A stretch of 64,000 nt of DNA. Source: Tremella fuciformis (Eukaryota; Basidiomycota; Tremellomycetes; Tremellales; Tremellaceae). The stretch is taken from the NCBI GenBank assembly GCA_032768795.1, contig CP136490.1, positions 1,550,001 to 1,614,000 on the forward strand, read 5' to 3'. Below are positions 1 through 11,390 of this stretch, piece after piece; position 1 is the first letter of the stretch; each line of letters opens with the position of its first letter. The translations under genes and the position numbers were made by a program. Under the pieces are notes generated by a model. It made no database searches. It saw only the letters and a program-made list of their open reading frames with translations, and was not told where the DNA came from.

Positions 1-1757
1 GGACTGCTGCTGACGAACAGGGATGTGTGTCTTTGCTGAGGAATCGGAGCAAGAACTCCGCTGATATTCGCAGACGACCAGTCCCTCCTGACTGGCCTGC
101 AGGCCGTACCCTCCTGGAATGACTACTTTCACTCGCCCACCGGCAACCGTCTCGGCCTGATCACTGCCTCGCTCTTCATGCCCTCCCTGATCTTCTGTTT
201 CGTCGGCGGCTTCGTCGCCAACGTGTGGGGTCGCAGGCCATGCATCTTCACTGGCAACGCCCTGCTTGTCATTGGTGCCATCCTCAATGCGCTCGCGCAA
301 AACGAGGGGCAGTTCATTGGCGGTCGCGTTATACTTGGTGCTGGCGGCGCCATGATCAAAGTCGCCGCTCCTGCGCTCAACCAGGAGATCGCTCACCCTC
401 GACTTCGCCCGGTCCTAGGTGCCCTCTATTACTCGTGCTACTACACCGGATCCATCTTGAGCTCGTGGCTGTGTGTTGCGGCACTGTTCATCCACGGCAA
501 TAGGGGGTGGCGCTTCACTGCGATGTTCCAGATTGTCGGGCCGATCATCTCCAGTACGATCCTCTTCTTTGCGCCTGAATCGCCTCGAGTGAGCTCTTGA
601 CGAATGTTGATCTTGAGGTGGTCAGGGCTGACGAGCAGTACCATGTGAAGAAGGGTAATGCCGATCTCGCCCACACTATCTTGTCAAAGTACCACGCCAA
701 CGGCTTTAGCGGCGACGAGCTCGTCAATTTCGAGATGACCGAGATCAAGCTTGCCCTCGCTGCCGAGACAGCTGGAACTCGCGCCTCGTACCGAGATTTC
801 TTCAGGACGCGAGGCAACCTCAAGCGTCTACTGGCGTGCGTCACGCTTGGGCTCGGTGCCAACTGGGTCGGCAACGGTCTCGTCTCGTAGTGAGTCTACC
901 CAAATCTCATGGACTCTGATGAGACCTGGTTGACAAGGCAGCTATCTCGCGCCAGTGCTGCGCTCCGTCGGCGTGTATAGCTCGCTCAACATTACGTGCA
1001 TCAACGCGGGTCTCGCCATGTGGAACCTCGTTGTCGCTGTCATCGGCTCGCTGTGTTCGGAGCGGTTCGGTCGCCGGCCCATGTTCTTCACGTCTATGAC
1101 TATCATGTTTGTGTGCTATTCGATCGTCATGGCTCTCAGCGGTGTCTTCGCTCAGCAGGGTCGTCAGGCCGCTGGGCTCGCTGTGATTCCGTTCTTGTAC
1201 CTGTGTGTCTCTCTTGAGTCCGGCACACAGGACCTGGGCTGATGAACAGGTTCTACGGCGGATACTCGCTGGCCTGGACGCCGCTGCCATACCTCTACGT
1301 TACCGAGATCATGCCGTATTCCCTACGAACCAAAGGTCTTGCCATCTACACCATCTTCAACCAGCTGGGCAGTGAGCAATCCCTCTTCCCAGCCATGATA
1401 GTCCCAACCTGACAACCAGACGCATTCAACCAGTTCGTCAACCCCGTTGCGCTCTCTCAACTGACATGGAAGTGAGTGGACAACTTTTCGTATGGATCAT
1501 TATCTGATTGCAGATACTACGCCGTCTACCTGGGAGCACTGCTCATCATTTCCCTGCTCATCTTCTTCTTCTTCCCTGAGACCAAGAACCTCTCACTCGA
1601 AGCCATCACCTACGTCTTCGACCACGACATCAAGCATGCGCGCTCAAAGGCCGTCGCTGAGTTGCACGGCGCAGGAGGCGATGAAACGGAGATGACCAAG
1701 GAGGATAGCTGGGACAAGCAGTCGCAGGGACACCCTTACGGCTCGGAAAGGGCTTAG
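1..1757 (+). CDS. MFS sugar transporter (5' end outside window)
   Basis: Major facilitator superfamily sugar porter, a membrane protein moving sugars by proton symport or facilitated diffusion; the closest resemblance is to fungal hexose/lactose permease-like carriers. Visible family features are GYDQSLLTG near the start of the mature core, the loop GGFVANVWGRRP, PESPR at the end of the sixth helix, ERFGRRPMFF after the seventh, and PETKNLSLE near the C-terminus; many hydrophobic helices lie between. Six introns are read: 25-73, one at about 592-630, 890-941, 1203-1249, 1372-1419 and 1472-1513. The second is uncertain because the best frame-keeping version is only 29 nt. The reading frame is already open at base 1, so the N-terminus and start lie upstream. 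Stop is at 1755-1757. Substrate specificity cannot be read from the sequence. Confidence 0.88.
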
Positions 1758-2007
1758 AGCCCCTTGCAGACCATAGCATACAGCCCTCATTGACGATGTG
1801 AACCTAGGAAATCTTCGTAATGCAGCGGCATGAGGATAGCATGCCAAAGAGCTTTACGCGCGTCATCTGCCGATGACATCCCTTGCCTGTCAAACATAGC
1901 ATTCTCGCCCAGTGCCACTCTGCCACCGACACGAGCTGACCCCTCTCACCAGACAGAAGATGATTCGCTTTCCATAGATGCATTCATCCATTGACGGCTG
2001 AGCAGCG

Positions 2008-3522
2008 ATGCAGGCCTTTCAAATTCAAGAGCTGGGTCATCCGAGCACCATCAAGCCGTCAGCCTTGCATACGCTACCTTGTCGTCGTCGACTAATCTCA
2101 GATCTCACGTGCCCCTTCCGCAGGTCAAGGATGGGGAGGTACTGGTAGAAGTCCACAGCGCGGGCCTCAACTTCTTCGAGTGGGTCGCGGGGTCATGGAA
2201 GAACCCGTATCCATGCTGAGTGCAGTATATTGATCGCACAAGGGAAATACCAGAGTGTGTCTGAGCAATCAACAAGGGGGAGCTCGAGGGTTGCTAACGC
2301 CAGCCAGGTCGGCCTCCCTTGCCGTTCATACTAGGAGCAGAATTCGCAGGAGTCATCAGCTCCCGATCGCCTATCCCGCCAGGATGTCACTTCAAGCGAG
2401 GAGGTGAGCAGATCTGCTCCGGCATCGCCTTTTCGCTGATCTCAGATCGCGTCTTTGGAGCCGCTCAAGGTGCTTTTGCCGAGTACCTCGCATGTCCACA
2501 CATCAGCCTTCTTCCGATACCTGAAGGTGTCTCGTTCGAACAAGCATCGACGATCGCACTGTCGGTAGCCCCATTATCTTTTTGCATCACTGACAGGTAG
2601 AACCTGGCCGACATCGTACGAAGGGCTCGTAGGACGAGGGCAGGCAAAGGCAGGTAGGTCGCGAGCCTGGTCCCGCCTCGATCAGTTGGCTCATTCTGCT
2701 CAGGTGACTGGGTCCTCATCCATGCTGCAGCGGGAGGCGTAGGCCTTGCAGCATGTCAGATAGCGAAATGTGCGATTTCCTCGTAGTTCGTGGCAGTTCG
2801 TCGAAACTGACCTACTAGCGCTTGGGTGCAGAATCATCGCAACGGCCTCTACGGCTGAGAAGCGTAAAGTCTGCACTGAGAAAGCCGGAGTCGACCACGC
2901 TGTGGATTATACACGGAAGGACTGGCAGGTGCGGGTCGACGGCACAGTGCTCTCAATGCGTCTGACCGGCAGCAAGAGGTGCTTCGCCTGACGGGCGGGC
3001 GTGGGGTGGACGTCGTCTTCGATCCCGTTGGTGCGTCTCCTTTGGCGTCCCACACAGCGTTGCGAATACTGATCCTCAGGCATGATTCTTCCAAGTCTGA
3101 AATGCGTCGCTTGGAACGCTCGAATAGTAGTCGTAGGCTTCGCAGCAGGATCCATTGAGAAGGTCGGTCGATTCTCGGACGCATGACATCCAGCTGACGA
3201 TCCAAGATACCAGCAAATCTCCTGTTGCTCAAGCAAGTCAGCGTCACCGGGCTCTTCTGGGGTCCAACCATACGTGGGTCATCATCAGCGCAAGTATTTG
3301 GTTGTTGACTGGGCAGACAAAGACCCCAAACGGGCGAAAGACGTCATTACGGCCGTCATGGACTTGCTCCGTTCTGGCCAGACCCCACCACTAGTATACG
3401 ACAAGATCTATGACGGTCTCGACAGCATCAGTCAGGGTCTTGCAGACTTGGAGGGCAGAAAGACGTGGGGCAAGGGCGTCGTCAGAATTCGACATCACAG
3501 CCAGCACCTCGCTAAGCTTTGA
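2008..3522 (+). CDS. Zinc-less MDR oxidoreductase (quinone oxidoreductase-like)
   Basis: Medium-chain dehydrogenase/reductase of the NADPH:quinone oxidoreductase type, probably a soluble NADPH-dependent reductase. The spliced protein begins MQAFQIQELGHPSTIKP, then VLVEVHSAGLNFFE, ILGAEFAGVI, TWPTSYEGLV, and the nucleotide-binding loop HAAAGGVGLAACQIAK, followed by GGRGVDVVFDPVG; these follow the order of the family. No structural zinc cysteine cluster is seen, which favours the quinone-reductase branch. About 11 short introns interrupt the gene, including a 29-nt internal exon (2226-2254). Every junction was chosen because it keeps the family alignment in frame, so individual borders may be a few bases out. 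The C-terminus (RKTWGKGVV...) is typical of the family. It is followed 190 bp later by an unrelated gene on the same strand. Confidence 0.82.
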
Positions 3523-3714
3523 GCGACCTGACGCTGTGCTTCGGCGAACCCTTTGTCGAACAACAGAAGGTCTTTGCGAATGACGAAATGACGAAACACA
3601 CAGAACGGGAACGCAAGCAGGGAGTTTCGCATCGCCTCGCACACGCTAGCCTTATACACGAAGACCGAATGTCTTCTTGGTGGCGAGCATCAAACAATTG
3701 ACGTAGCTCTCAGT

Positions 3715-4615
3715 ATGGCCGCGACACAGCAATCAGCCAAATCCAATCTGAGCCCTCCCTCTTCAGGAGACATGGGGTCCAGGGACTGTCAAGACCTTGT
3801 GCAAGGCGTAACATACGCCGACGAAATGACCGAGGAGCCGGCAAATGAGCTATCCTCGTCTTCCGAAGCCGATATGGATATGTTCAACAGGTCTTTCCAC
3901 TGCGATGAGAATGGTAAAGCCGTCCTATCAGACCAGTTCGGCAAACGCGAGCGATTCCTCCACTTCTACCAGCAGATGCGATCAGCCGTCGGGAAAGCGC
4001 GCAGACCACGACCGTCCGAGACACCGGCCCGGACGGAAACCTCTTCGACCCGCTTTGGGGAGCATGCCAGTGTCAGAAGTCTCTCGGCTGGCTGGGAATC
4101 AGCATTCTCTTTGGCTGATGATTCCGTCTTCTTCTCTGAGGTCGGCTCTTCGGTTGACGAGCTGCCGATGCCGCAGTTTGGTGCTCTACAAAGTCCGACC
4201 TTTCGTGACAACTTGCGTCAATTCTCAAGGGGATCGGCCTCCATCCCTCAGGCACTCAGACCTAGCGACGCTGAGAGAACTCCTCAGGCACAGAAGGGTC
4301 ACGGCAAGGTGTTTGATGAACAAATTTCGGAAGGCGGGATGCGAGAGGAGGGCATCGAGCTGAGCAATGCCAGAAGGCGTCTGAGCTCCTCGAGGACTGA
4401 GAGTCATTCTCTTGATGGCAAGCCCTCCCAAGACCGCGATATGGTCTTCGGTGGGCAGCCTCGCTCTCTGTGAGTCAGAAACTTTGTGCAACTCATATGC
4501 ATTCATCCCTTTTCCGATCAACTACTGACGGCATCTTCTGAGCGCGCTCTACTTATACAGACTGCCTGTTTCGAAGGCTTACCGGGAGCGATCTCTTCGT
4601 CCAAATTCGAAATGA
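3715..4615 (+). CDS. Hypothetical disordered protein
   Basis: I do not recognise this protein. It is about 270 residues, rich in Ser, Arg and acidic residues, with no signal peptide or membrane segment, and looks mostly disordered. A short segment near residue 65 (QFGKRERFLHFYQQMRSAVG) is the only part that looks able to fold, probably as a helix. The continuous ORF stops at 4473, but that TGA lies inside a perfect GTGAGT donor. Splicing 4472-4560 (acceptor CTTATACAG) keeps the frame and adds LPVSKAYRERSLRPNSK before a stop at 4613-4615. Serine-arginine clusters suggest phosphorylation, which is inference. The start is the first ATG after the upstream MDR gene. Confidence 0.55.
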
Positions 4616-4770
4616 ATTCACGGCCTCGTTGAATGGCGAAAGGAGATGCGGCCAGCTCGCGATGCGTCCTTTAACTCTGATAGCAACTGCGCTTGCCGAC
4701 GAGGCATCAAATAAAAAGGAGACGAGGAGCGGCACCGGAACATGCAACATATGATATCCTGTTCAAACGA

Positions 4771-4778
4771 TATAAATA
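4771..4778 (+). promoter_or_regulatory. TATA box of the 4844 gene
   Basis: TATAAATA lies 66 bp before the start codon at 4844, in the short interval after the preceding same-strand gene, which is a normal spacing for a fungal core promoter. This supports independent transcription of the downstream small gene. Confidence 0.5.
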
Positions 4779-4843
4779 CGGCACCCCATCTGACGCTGAT
4801 AGGGTCCCCTTAACTGTACTCATTCCCAGCATCAGGTCTTAGC

Positions 4844-5476
4844 ATGTCGTCGAGAGAGCTCCTGGGCGTCCCTCCAAGCTCGTTCGGCTTGGACCACCCC
4901 TACCAGACCCCTTCCTCCGGCGAGCCGTCCACAAGAGACATCGACGTCGTGTCCGCTTACAACTCTGAGGAGTCCGAGGTGTATGTGGCACGAGACGGAC
5001 ATGAGCAACCAAACGGAGCGCCCGTGACCAAAGACGGCAACAAGCTGTCTCTTCTTAAACTGCTCACTCGAAAAGGACACAACCGGGCCTCGAAGGCCGG
5101 TCCGGGGTCACAGCCTGTCCCATCCGAGGGTCAATCTGATGGAGATGTAAGTCTGCCTACTGTGCAGGTTTCGCTTGTCATTGACTGCTAGGGAAAATAC
5201 GGCGAGTTTTCGCTCATTCTCGAGTCCGTCGTCCTGGACAGGTCTGACGATTCGCTCAAGGATGGGTTGAAGACCGAGGACTTGGCTGGAATGGGGTCGT
5301 TCTTGGACCCTCGTGGAACGGTGGATCCCAAGGAATTTGGATTTCACATGGTGGACAGCGCCTACGGCGAGGATCCACCAGCGGTGCACACTGACATCAC
5401 CGTCACTGAGGCTGAGGAGCCATGCGCGGCTGAGCAGCAGCCGAAGGAACGCCCAGCGACAGAAGACGCCAAGTAG
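4844..5476 (+). CDS. Hypothetical protein
   Basis: Not recognised. One intron (5148-5192, GTAAGT...CTAG) joins SEGQSDGD to GKYGEFSLILESVV, giving about 195 residues. The N-terminal half is polar and probably disordered with a lysine-rich patch (LLKLLTRKGHNRASKAG). The second half contains a predicted beta-strand/helix stretch (EFSLILESVVLDRS), then an acidic Glu/Pro-rich tail. There is no signal peptide or transmembrane segment. A TATA box stands 66 bp upstream of the start. It sits between two other orphan genes, and nothing in the context indicates a function. It converges with the minus-strand gene ending at 5648. Confidence 0.6.
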
Positions 5477-5647
5477 GGGCTGCTGACAATCAAGAATGGT
5501 TCTCGGGACCGACTCGGTTTGATGACGAGGATGAGGGTGTGCACCATATTTATACAACGTCTATGCGATTGACAACGTCCCCTTTGCGCTCCGCAGATAC
5601 CACCGAAGCCCCCGCTCGCGGCACAACCCACGTTCCACTCATCCTCC

Positions 5648-6607
5648 CTAGTCGTACGTTTTCCGTCTGCCTCGGGGCCACTTCTGCCCCTTATCTCGCC
5701 CGCCCGTCGACCGCATCTGCAGGCCCATGGTGTTGATAGACTCCTCCTCGTCGCTGTCGTCGTCGATGGCCATGTCGTCCTCCATGTCCACGTCCATATC
5801 GTCATCGTCGTCCATACTGTTCTCCGTGCGACCGAAGATCCCACTGCCTAGCTCCAACGACGGTTTGGGCCCTCCGTTGGCCGGGGTGAACGGTCTCCAG
5901 GCGAATCCGCTCGATCCTGCCGACGCAGGCTTGGCCGTGCGTCTCGGTGGCTGGTCCTCGTCGTTCTGCTTCCCCTTGTTGATGGCCGAGAAGCCAAACC
6001 CGAAGGCTGACGTGGAGGCAGCGAGCGCCGGGTCGGCCGGCTCGCTCGAGCTCCTCATCCTCGCCCACGGATCTGCGTTTTTCTCCTCGCTCTTCTTCCA
6101 CAGCGGTGCGAATGCATCCGTCTCGAACGCACCGAAGCCCGTCGTGGGCGACGACGGCCCGGCGATAGGCTCGGACGGGATGGAGAGGCCGTACGATGGC
6201 TGACGACCGGGGATCGGTCGATGCGGCGGGACCATGGGCGATTGTGTCGCCTGCCAGTCGAAGCCCATGTCCGCGATCGCGGGCGATACGGGGGGCTCCT
6301 GCCCGAAGTAAAGAGCAGGATCCGAGTTGGAGGAAGGGAGGCCCGCATCGGGCTTGCGGACCGTCGATGTGGAGCGAGAGGGCAGGGGACGGTAGGCGTT
6401 GACGGGGGAGATGGGCATGGGCGAGACGCCCATGGGCACATGGGGCAGGTGCTGGCTGAGGTATTGCTGCGGTATAAGCGACGACCGGACTTTGCGATGG
6501 TGTGTGCTTTGAATTGCACTCACCTGGAGCTGCTGCAGATCGTAGCCATCCTCCCCGACGTGCATCCCTCCCGACAGGCTCGCGATGAGCTCGTCCATGC
6601 TGCTCAT
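5648..6607 (-). CDS. Hypothetical Pro/Ser-rich protein with acidic C-terminus
   Basis: Not recognised. The chosen start gives MSSMDELIASLSGG..., a short amphipathic N-terminus. One intron (6467-6523, GTGAGT...CCGCAG, 57 nt) follows after residue 28; it has no in-frame stop, so a retained-intron isoform would also be open. The rest is low-complexity: Pro/Ser-rich central region, then a short conserved-looking segment GFAWRPFTPANGGPKPSLEL, an almost pure Asp/Glu run (DDDDDMDVDMEDDMAIDDD) and a basic tail (GQKWPRGRRKTYD). This layout is seen in nuclear regulators, but that is inference only. An open frame continues upstream to 6787 without looking like protein, so the ATG at 6607 is preferred. 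Confidence 0.6.
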   Translation of the reverse strand: MSSMDELIASLSGGMHVGEDGYDLQQLQVSAIQSTHHRKVRSSLIPQQYLSQHLPHVPMGVSPMPISPVNAYRPLPSRSTSTVRKPDAGLPSSNSDPALYFGQEPPVSPAIADMGFDWQATQSPMVPPHRPIPGRQPSYGLSIPSEPIAGPSSPTTGFGAFETDAFAPLWKKSEEKNADPWARMRSSSEPADPALAASTSAFGFGFSAINKGKQNDEDQPPRRTAKPASAGSSGFAWRPFTPANGGPKPSLELGSGIFGRTENSMDDDDDMDVDMEDDMAIDDDSDEEESINTMGLQMRSTGGRDKGQKWPRGRRKTYD

Positions 6608-7311
6608 CGTGAGCGGCGCACGAGAGGTTGTTGGCGGTGGTGATGGATGGATGGTACGATGCCAAATTCGCCTCTCGCCTCTCGGCGTCACCTCTCTCTT
6701 TCTCAGGCAAACGACCGAGGGCTTTACCGGCCCACGGGGGGATTTCGGCGCGCCGGCCTGACCTCTCTGCACGCCCCTTGTCGACAAGGCTAATGCCGAT
6801 ACACGGAAAGCCGTCCTAGGTCACACTGAAGACGAGGCTCTGTCGCCGCTGGACAAGTGTATGTAATGGAATGACGAGGCGAGACGAGACGATGCGCGCC
6901 CCACAAACAGCGACGCTTCCGTATATCTGTCTAGGCTAGCTCGCGCTTGTCCCCGGCCGGCGATACGTTTTTTCCTAACCCAAAGAACCAATAAACCCTC
7001 CGCGTCCGCCTCGGAGCCTCTGCCTGAACAGAGCTGAGCTGACAACCGGGAATCACTCAAACTCGGATGTGTCGGGATGGTCGGAAGGAGGGAAAGGACG
7101 GGGAAAGGAGGGGGCTCAGGAGCACGGGGGCACGGGCCAAACACCCCCTCCCTTTCCAGAGTCAAGTGTCATTCGGCTAATGGATTAAACGCGGCAAATT
7201 TCGGCCCGGAGACAGCGCTGCCAGTGGGGCACCCCGGGGAAAAACAACAAGGCTGCATACGGGTACGGGCTAAACTATGTCGAGCCGCCGGCCAGCGAGC
7301 CGAATCCTTAC
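6608..7311. other. Intergenic region
   Basis: Upstream region of the minus-strand gene starting at 6607 and downstream of the gene ending at 7312. It has several G/C-rich tracts (for example CACCCCGGGG near 7229) but no ORF with protein-like character, no RNA gene and no clear repeat. Confidence 0.4.
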
Positions 7312-8894
7312 TTATTGCTGGATCTGAAGCAAGCCCATTTCCACAAGTTTCTTAGCCGTGGCTAGATCTATGGTGCCCGGGGGACCTCGCGGTGCCGGTG
7401 CCGATGACTTGGCCTTTGCCTCTTTCAACACGAAAGGCTTCTCTTTCAGGTGGGTCTGGAAGTCCTGCCAACACTGCTCCACGGTCTCGTCGGGCCACAA
7501 CGTCTCGCCGTCGGGACCCTTCTGTGCGCGCGACTGCCAGTATTCGCTGAAGTAGTCTGCGCGCTGCCCGATATCGTCGCCGACCTCTGGCAGACTTTTC
7601 AGCATGTCGCCGAGCTCGTTGTTCAGGAGTCGACCAGTGACGAGTGCACAGCGGGAGGCGTCCAAGTTCTTGGACCTCGCGTAAATGGCCCACGTCGCTG
7701 CGCGACATCCGACCTCGCCCTCGACCGTGCTGCGGACAGTGTCCGTGAGGACCAAGTCCGGGTGGAAGAAAGACTCGTCCTGCTCGGTCTTGCTCCCGCT
7801 ATGGCCTGTCGCCTTGTGAGTCTGGTCAAGCTCCATGAGTTGCTGAAACTTCAAGCCCGTCACATAGTACTTCTGCCGCTGGACGTTTTGGACCGTCAGG
7901 CCCGCAGGTTCTAAAGACAGGTCGGTGTATGTGTCCAACTCAGCATGGGTCAGGCGCATGTCTTCCGGGACCTTTTCGCTGGCGAGATCTCGGTAGCTGG
8001 CCGTGAACGAGCGCCGGTCGTTGTTGGCGTTTGGACCGAGATGTCGCAAGGTCAAGTAGTTGTACGCAGCGTCGACTTTGGTGCGCAGGCGTTCCTCGCT
8101 TTCGACCGCCTGGGCGGGCCATATGATTTCTCGGTTGCCCAGCTGATAGTCGGCAAGCCAGCGTCCATCTCCCTCGGGGGCAGGTTTGGGGTCACTTGCG
8201 TCCGTTTGGCAACTGGTGGCGAACAGAAGTTGATCAGTCGCAAGTCCGGCTGTAGCTGGAGCAGAGGTCGCAGACCCATTTGCGGCCGTCTCTGTCTCCT
8301 CGGACACTCGGGCGCTCGTCAAGTCTTCACTGAGGGCAGACGACGGAGAGTCGAGCACGCCCGGAAACAAGCGGTCAACGACCTCTTGTGTGACGGGCGC
8401 ATGCTGTGGTCATCAGCGCCTGCCCATACGCGCACAGATGCCCCGAATGCGTCACTCACACGTCTGATGTCGATGACATTGGGGTAGGGACAAACGAGGC
8501 TCAACATCGGTCGTAACGCCTTAACCCTTTCAGTGATTGCCGCATCACGATTGTACATTGATTTCGGTTTTTCGTCGTCAATTGCTCTGGTCTTCAGTGA
8601 AGGCCATTGACCCAAGTAGTGCGGGTTTTTCTTGGCATGTGCTCCGGGGGATGTGTATTCCTCTGAGAATGCTTTGGGATCAGTCGTGCGCGGCTCGGCC
8701 GAGTGCGTCTTGGTGCGCGCCTCGCCCAGCGAAGGGGCGGACTCGGCGGACTGCGGCTCATCGGTGCTGACGTCCGTTCTGATCGTATCCGTGCTATTAC
8801 GTCTCGAGCTGCCAGCGGAGGAGGGCGCTGTCGAAGTGTCCGACAGCTCACCCGCCTTGCTGGCCTCTCTCACGTCAGAGGCCATCGTTGCCAT
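7312..8894 (-). CDS. Hypothetical conserved-looking protein
   Basis: Not recognised; about 500 residues. One intron (8404-8459, GTGAGT...CCACAG) joins PNVIDIRR to HAPVTQEVVDRLFPGV. The first 110 residues are Ser/Thr-rich and disordered. From YLGQWPSLKTRAIDD onward the sequence looks folded, with helical segments such as EERLRTKVDAAYNYLTLRHL, HAELDTYTDLSLEPAGLTV and VGCRAATWAIYARSKNLD. The C-terminus (KKLVEMGLLQIQQ) could be an amphipathic helix. The start MATMASDV at 8894 is preferred, because the upstream open frame to 9068 is unlike the rest in composition. No signal peptide or membrane helix is present. It is transcribed divergently from the gene at 9611 with a 716-bp shared promoter. Confidence 0.68.
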
Positions 8895-9610
8895 CGTAAA
8901 GCCACGAGTCTTGAAAGGCGAGTGCAAGGCCAGACTGGGGTGCGAGGTGGAGGAGAGGGTCTGCTTGTGGTGCTGGTGTGAAGGAAGGTGGCGAGTCCGG
9001 TATCGGTCGAACGTGCCAGCACAATGCGCACAGAGACAGTCGGACGTGGCAGTGGAGCTGCTGATCAAAGGATCGTCTCTTCAAGCCAAGTTCGTTACCT
9101 CCCAAACGTGTCAAAGCGCTCGACACCTCAGGGAGCTGAGAGTTGAAGGGAACGAATCTCGAATCGTTGCGCACATATAGTGCTATGATGTACTCGTAAA
9201 GTCGTGTCCAGAAGGCGTGGAAGCGCCAAAGAGTAAAAAGTCTTGACCGAGTTGTCAATGAGGCAGAGGGGCACCTGCCTCCCGTGCACAGAAAGCCGAC
9301 CGAGACGAGAAGGCAAAGCGGGGTCGGTGGCTCGGTCTCACATCCTTGGGTGTTGGAAGCGGCAGCGAGCACGGCTGCCGAGGAGAGCCTCGAATGTTTG
9401 GACTTCTGCAGCGGTCACCTTTGTCCCGTCGTCGTACATACACTATGATCCACAGCATCCCGAATTGGGGCTCAGCCGAAGTCAGACGGTCTGCTGACTC
9501 ATGCGGGCACGATTCATGCCCCGCGCAAGCCTCCCTCGAACACCGACATACTCCCCACTTGGATACTACATCGCCTAGCGGCGCACGTCAACAACCATCA
9601 AGAGTACATC
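8895..9610. other. Divergent intergenic promoter region
   Basis: Lies between two divergently transcribed orphan genes. It contains only short ORFs that are not protein-like. No TATA box was found at a standard distance of either start, and no RNA gene or mobile-element relic was recognised. Confidence 0.4.
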
Positions 9611-10639
9611 ATGTCCGAACTTCCAGAGTTTGTCGTGAAACACGTTGAGCAGGAGGACCAGCTGGCTTACATGCCGCCCCTGTCTCGATACAGACCTGTC
9701 CCTGCGATTGCGTTGGGGCTGGGAGGCATGTCATCACAGGACGACCGGGACGCTAGCTGTTTCGAAGAAGATGAAGAGGACGAAGAGGACAGTGCTGATA
9801 TCGCTACGGGAGGAGGAAATCCAGACGACTCTCTGTCAAAGTTGCAGCGCTGGGCTCAGGTCACCTTGGGCAAGAGCTCAGGATCAGCAACGCTAGAGCC
9901 GGAGCGAGCCAGACCAAGAGCGCGAAGAGGCAGTGTGGCTGCTGACGATCGCGCTCGGCTCCTTGGGAGCACTCAGGACGGCCTCCTGCCTCCTTCGCTG
10001 AGCCTATCAAGATCTTCGCCTGACAGCTTCACCCAGCAGCTGGAACAGATGGTGTCGGAGCCGCACGACCCATTGAACCCGTCTCGCCTGACTGTGCCGC
10101 GGTTTCGCTCTGTGCAGCAAATGATGGTGCCGAGGGAGTTCAGACGCGCCAAAGGCACCCTATTGACTAGAGATGTCTCGACGAACTTGCTGCCCGTCAA
10201 CACCATCCCGGAACTGCGTTCACACCCTGATACAGCTCAGAAGGTCTACATCAACATGTTGAGCAGTGCAGTCGACTGCCTGAGAACCCAAAGATACCTT
10301 GATAGTATGGGTATGGGTCGATCGCACTCGCAGCCGCCGGATCCGTCGGCTCTGCGTCGACAAGCAGTGCACACGAGTTCCCGTATCAGCTCTCAGTCCA
10401 GAGTCCAGCAGGGGAGAGACACAGTCCTGCAGCAGAACAGAGCCTTAGCAGAGCAATGCCCAAATCTACATGTCTCGCGCTTGACGAAGGACTCGATCGA
10501 GGACCTCGGGCAAGAGGCGCTCAACTCTGAGCTTGCCTCACTCCTGAGTGGTTATTGGCAGGACTCGACTTCGCCTCGGACGAGAAAGAGCGGTCTCCGT
10601 CGTTCAGCCAGCAGCGCTAGCTATGGACCGACACGCTAG
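9611..10639 (+). CDS. Hypothetical disordered protein
   Basis: Single-exon ORF of 342 residues, not recognised. It has an acidic block near residue 50 (FEEDEEDEEDSAD), an Arg-rich patch (ERARPRARRGSV), and two segments that look ordered: FRSVQQMMVPREFRRAKGTL and a helical stretch ending AQKVYINMLSSAVDCLRT. The rest is Ser/Gln/Arg-rich and probably disordered. There is no signal peptide or membrane segment. The start context is good and the ORF is far longer than expected by chance in this base composition. It is one of several orphan genes between 3.7 and 10.7 kb. Confidence 0.65.
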   Translation: MSELPEFVVKHVEQEDQLAYMPPLSRYRPVPAIALGLGGMSSQDDRDASCFEEDEEDEEDSADIATGGGNPDDSLSKLQRWAQVTLGKSSGSATLEPERARPRARRGSVAADDRARLLGSTQDGLLPPSLSLSRSSPDSFTQQLEQMVSEPHDPLNPSRLTVPRFRSVQQMMVPREFRRAKGTLLTRDVSTNLLPVNTIPELRSHPDTAQKVYINMLSSAVDCLRTQRYLDSMGMGRSHSQPPDPSALRRQAVHTSSRISSQSRVQQGRDTVLQQNRALAEQCPNLHVSRLTKDSIEDLGQEALNSELASLLSGYWQDSTSPRTRKSGLRRSASSASYGPTR

Positions 10640-11390
10640 ACCGGTAAACTTGTCCATACGCAACGGTGTCCTCCATACATATGAACTTGTATGCACTTAG
10701 CTTTCAAGGTGTCACAGTTTTCATGACTTTACAGGGATCAGTCACGCCATGGCGAAATGATCGCTCGCCTTATCGTCTGCTTTGCTTATCGAGTCGACCC
10801 CAGCTTCCAGTTCCGGTTGCTAGCTTGTCTCTGGGGTACTCTGAACCCCAGCAACGTCGTATGGCGTACCCCGACCCCCGGAATGGCGCCAATGAACCGT
10901 ATCCCAACTACCGTAGCGCTCGTGCCTGATCATCATCGGCGATCACGCCACACTGCCACCTGCCACTCGCCCCAGTCTGAATCACGCCATCCTTAGTAAT
11001 CCCACCATAGTCGTGTCTTTTCATTGTTCAGCTGTGCTCTTCTGACGTGCTCATGGGCAACAGCAACACCATATTGCTCATAAAGGACCACGCGCCCTCG
11101 ACTAAGGTGTCATGGCCCACCATATCGCCCGTTGCAGTCGAAAAAATTCCACCGTCGCTCGCCAGAGGGGGCTGGGCGTACGATGGCGACATCGACAACT
11201 GCCTGCCTTGGCATTGGCGTTGGAAAGATACATATATGCAGTTGAATGGGATGCTTACTCTCCCTCTTCTTCCAAATACTCTGACTGTCTGATTCCAGAT
11301 CGCTCGACCTCGTCTGACCATTCCAAATAGCCAGTCGACTACCGCACACAAACCCAGGTATCTTATCGACCCATCAGACACACACACACC
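10640..11390. other. Intergenic region upstream of the UPF0643 gene
   Basis: About 750 bp with no convincing gene. A pyrimidine-rich stretch and a CACACACACACC run (ending at 11390) lie directly before the start codon of the UPF0643 gene and are probably its 5' UTR. Confidence 0.4.

Noticed and set aside
5802..6710. 302-codon ORF on the minus strand in a second frame
   Set aside because: Shadow of the orphan gene at 5648-6607, whose frame has the better start, intron and composition.
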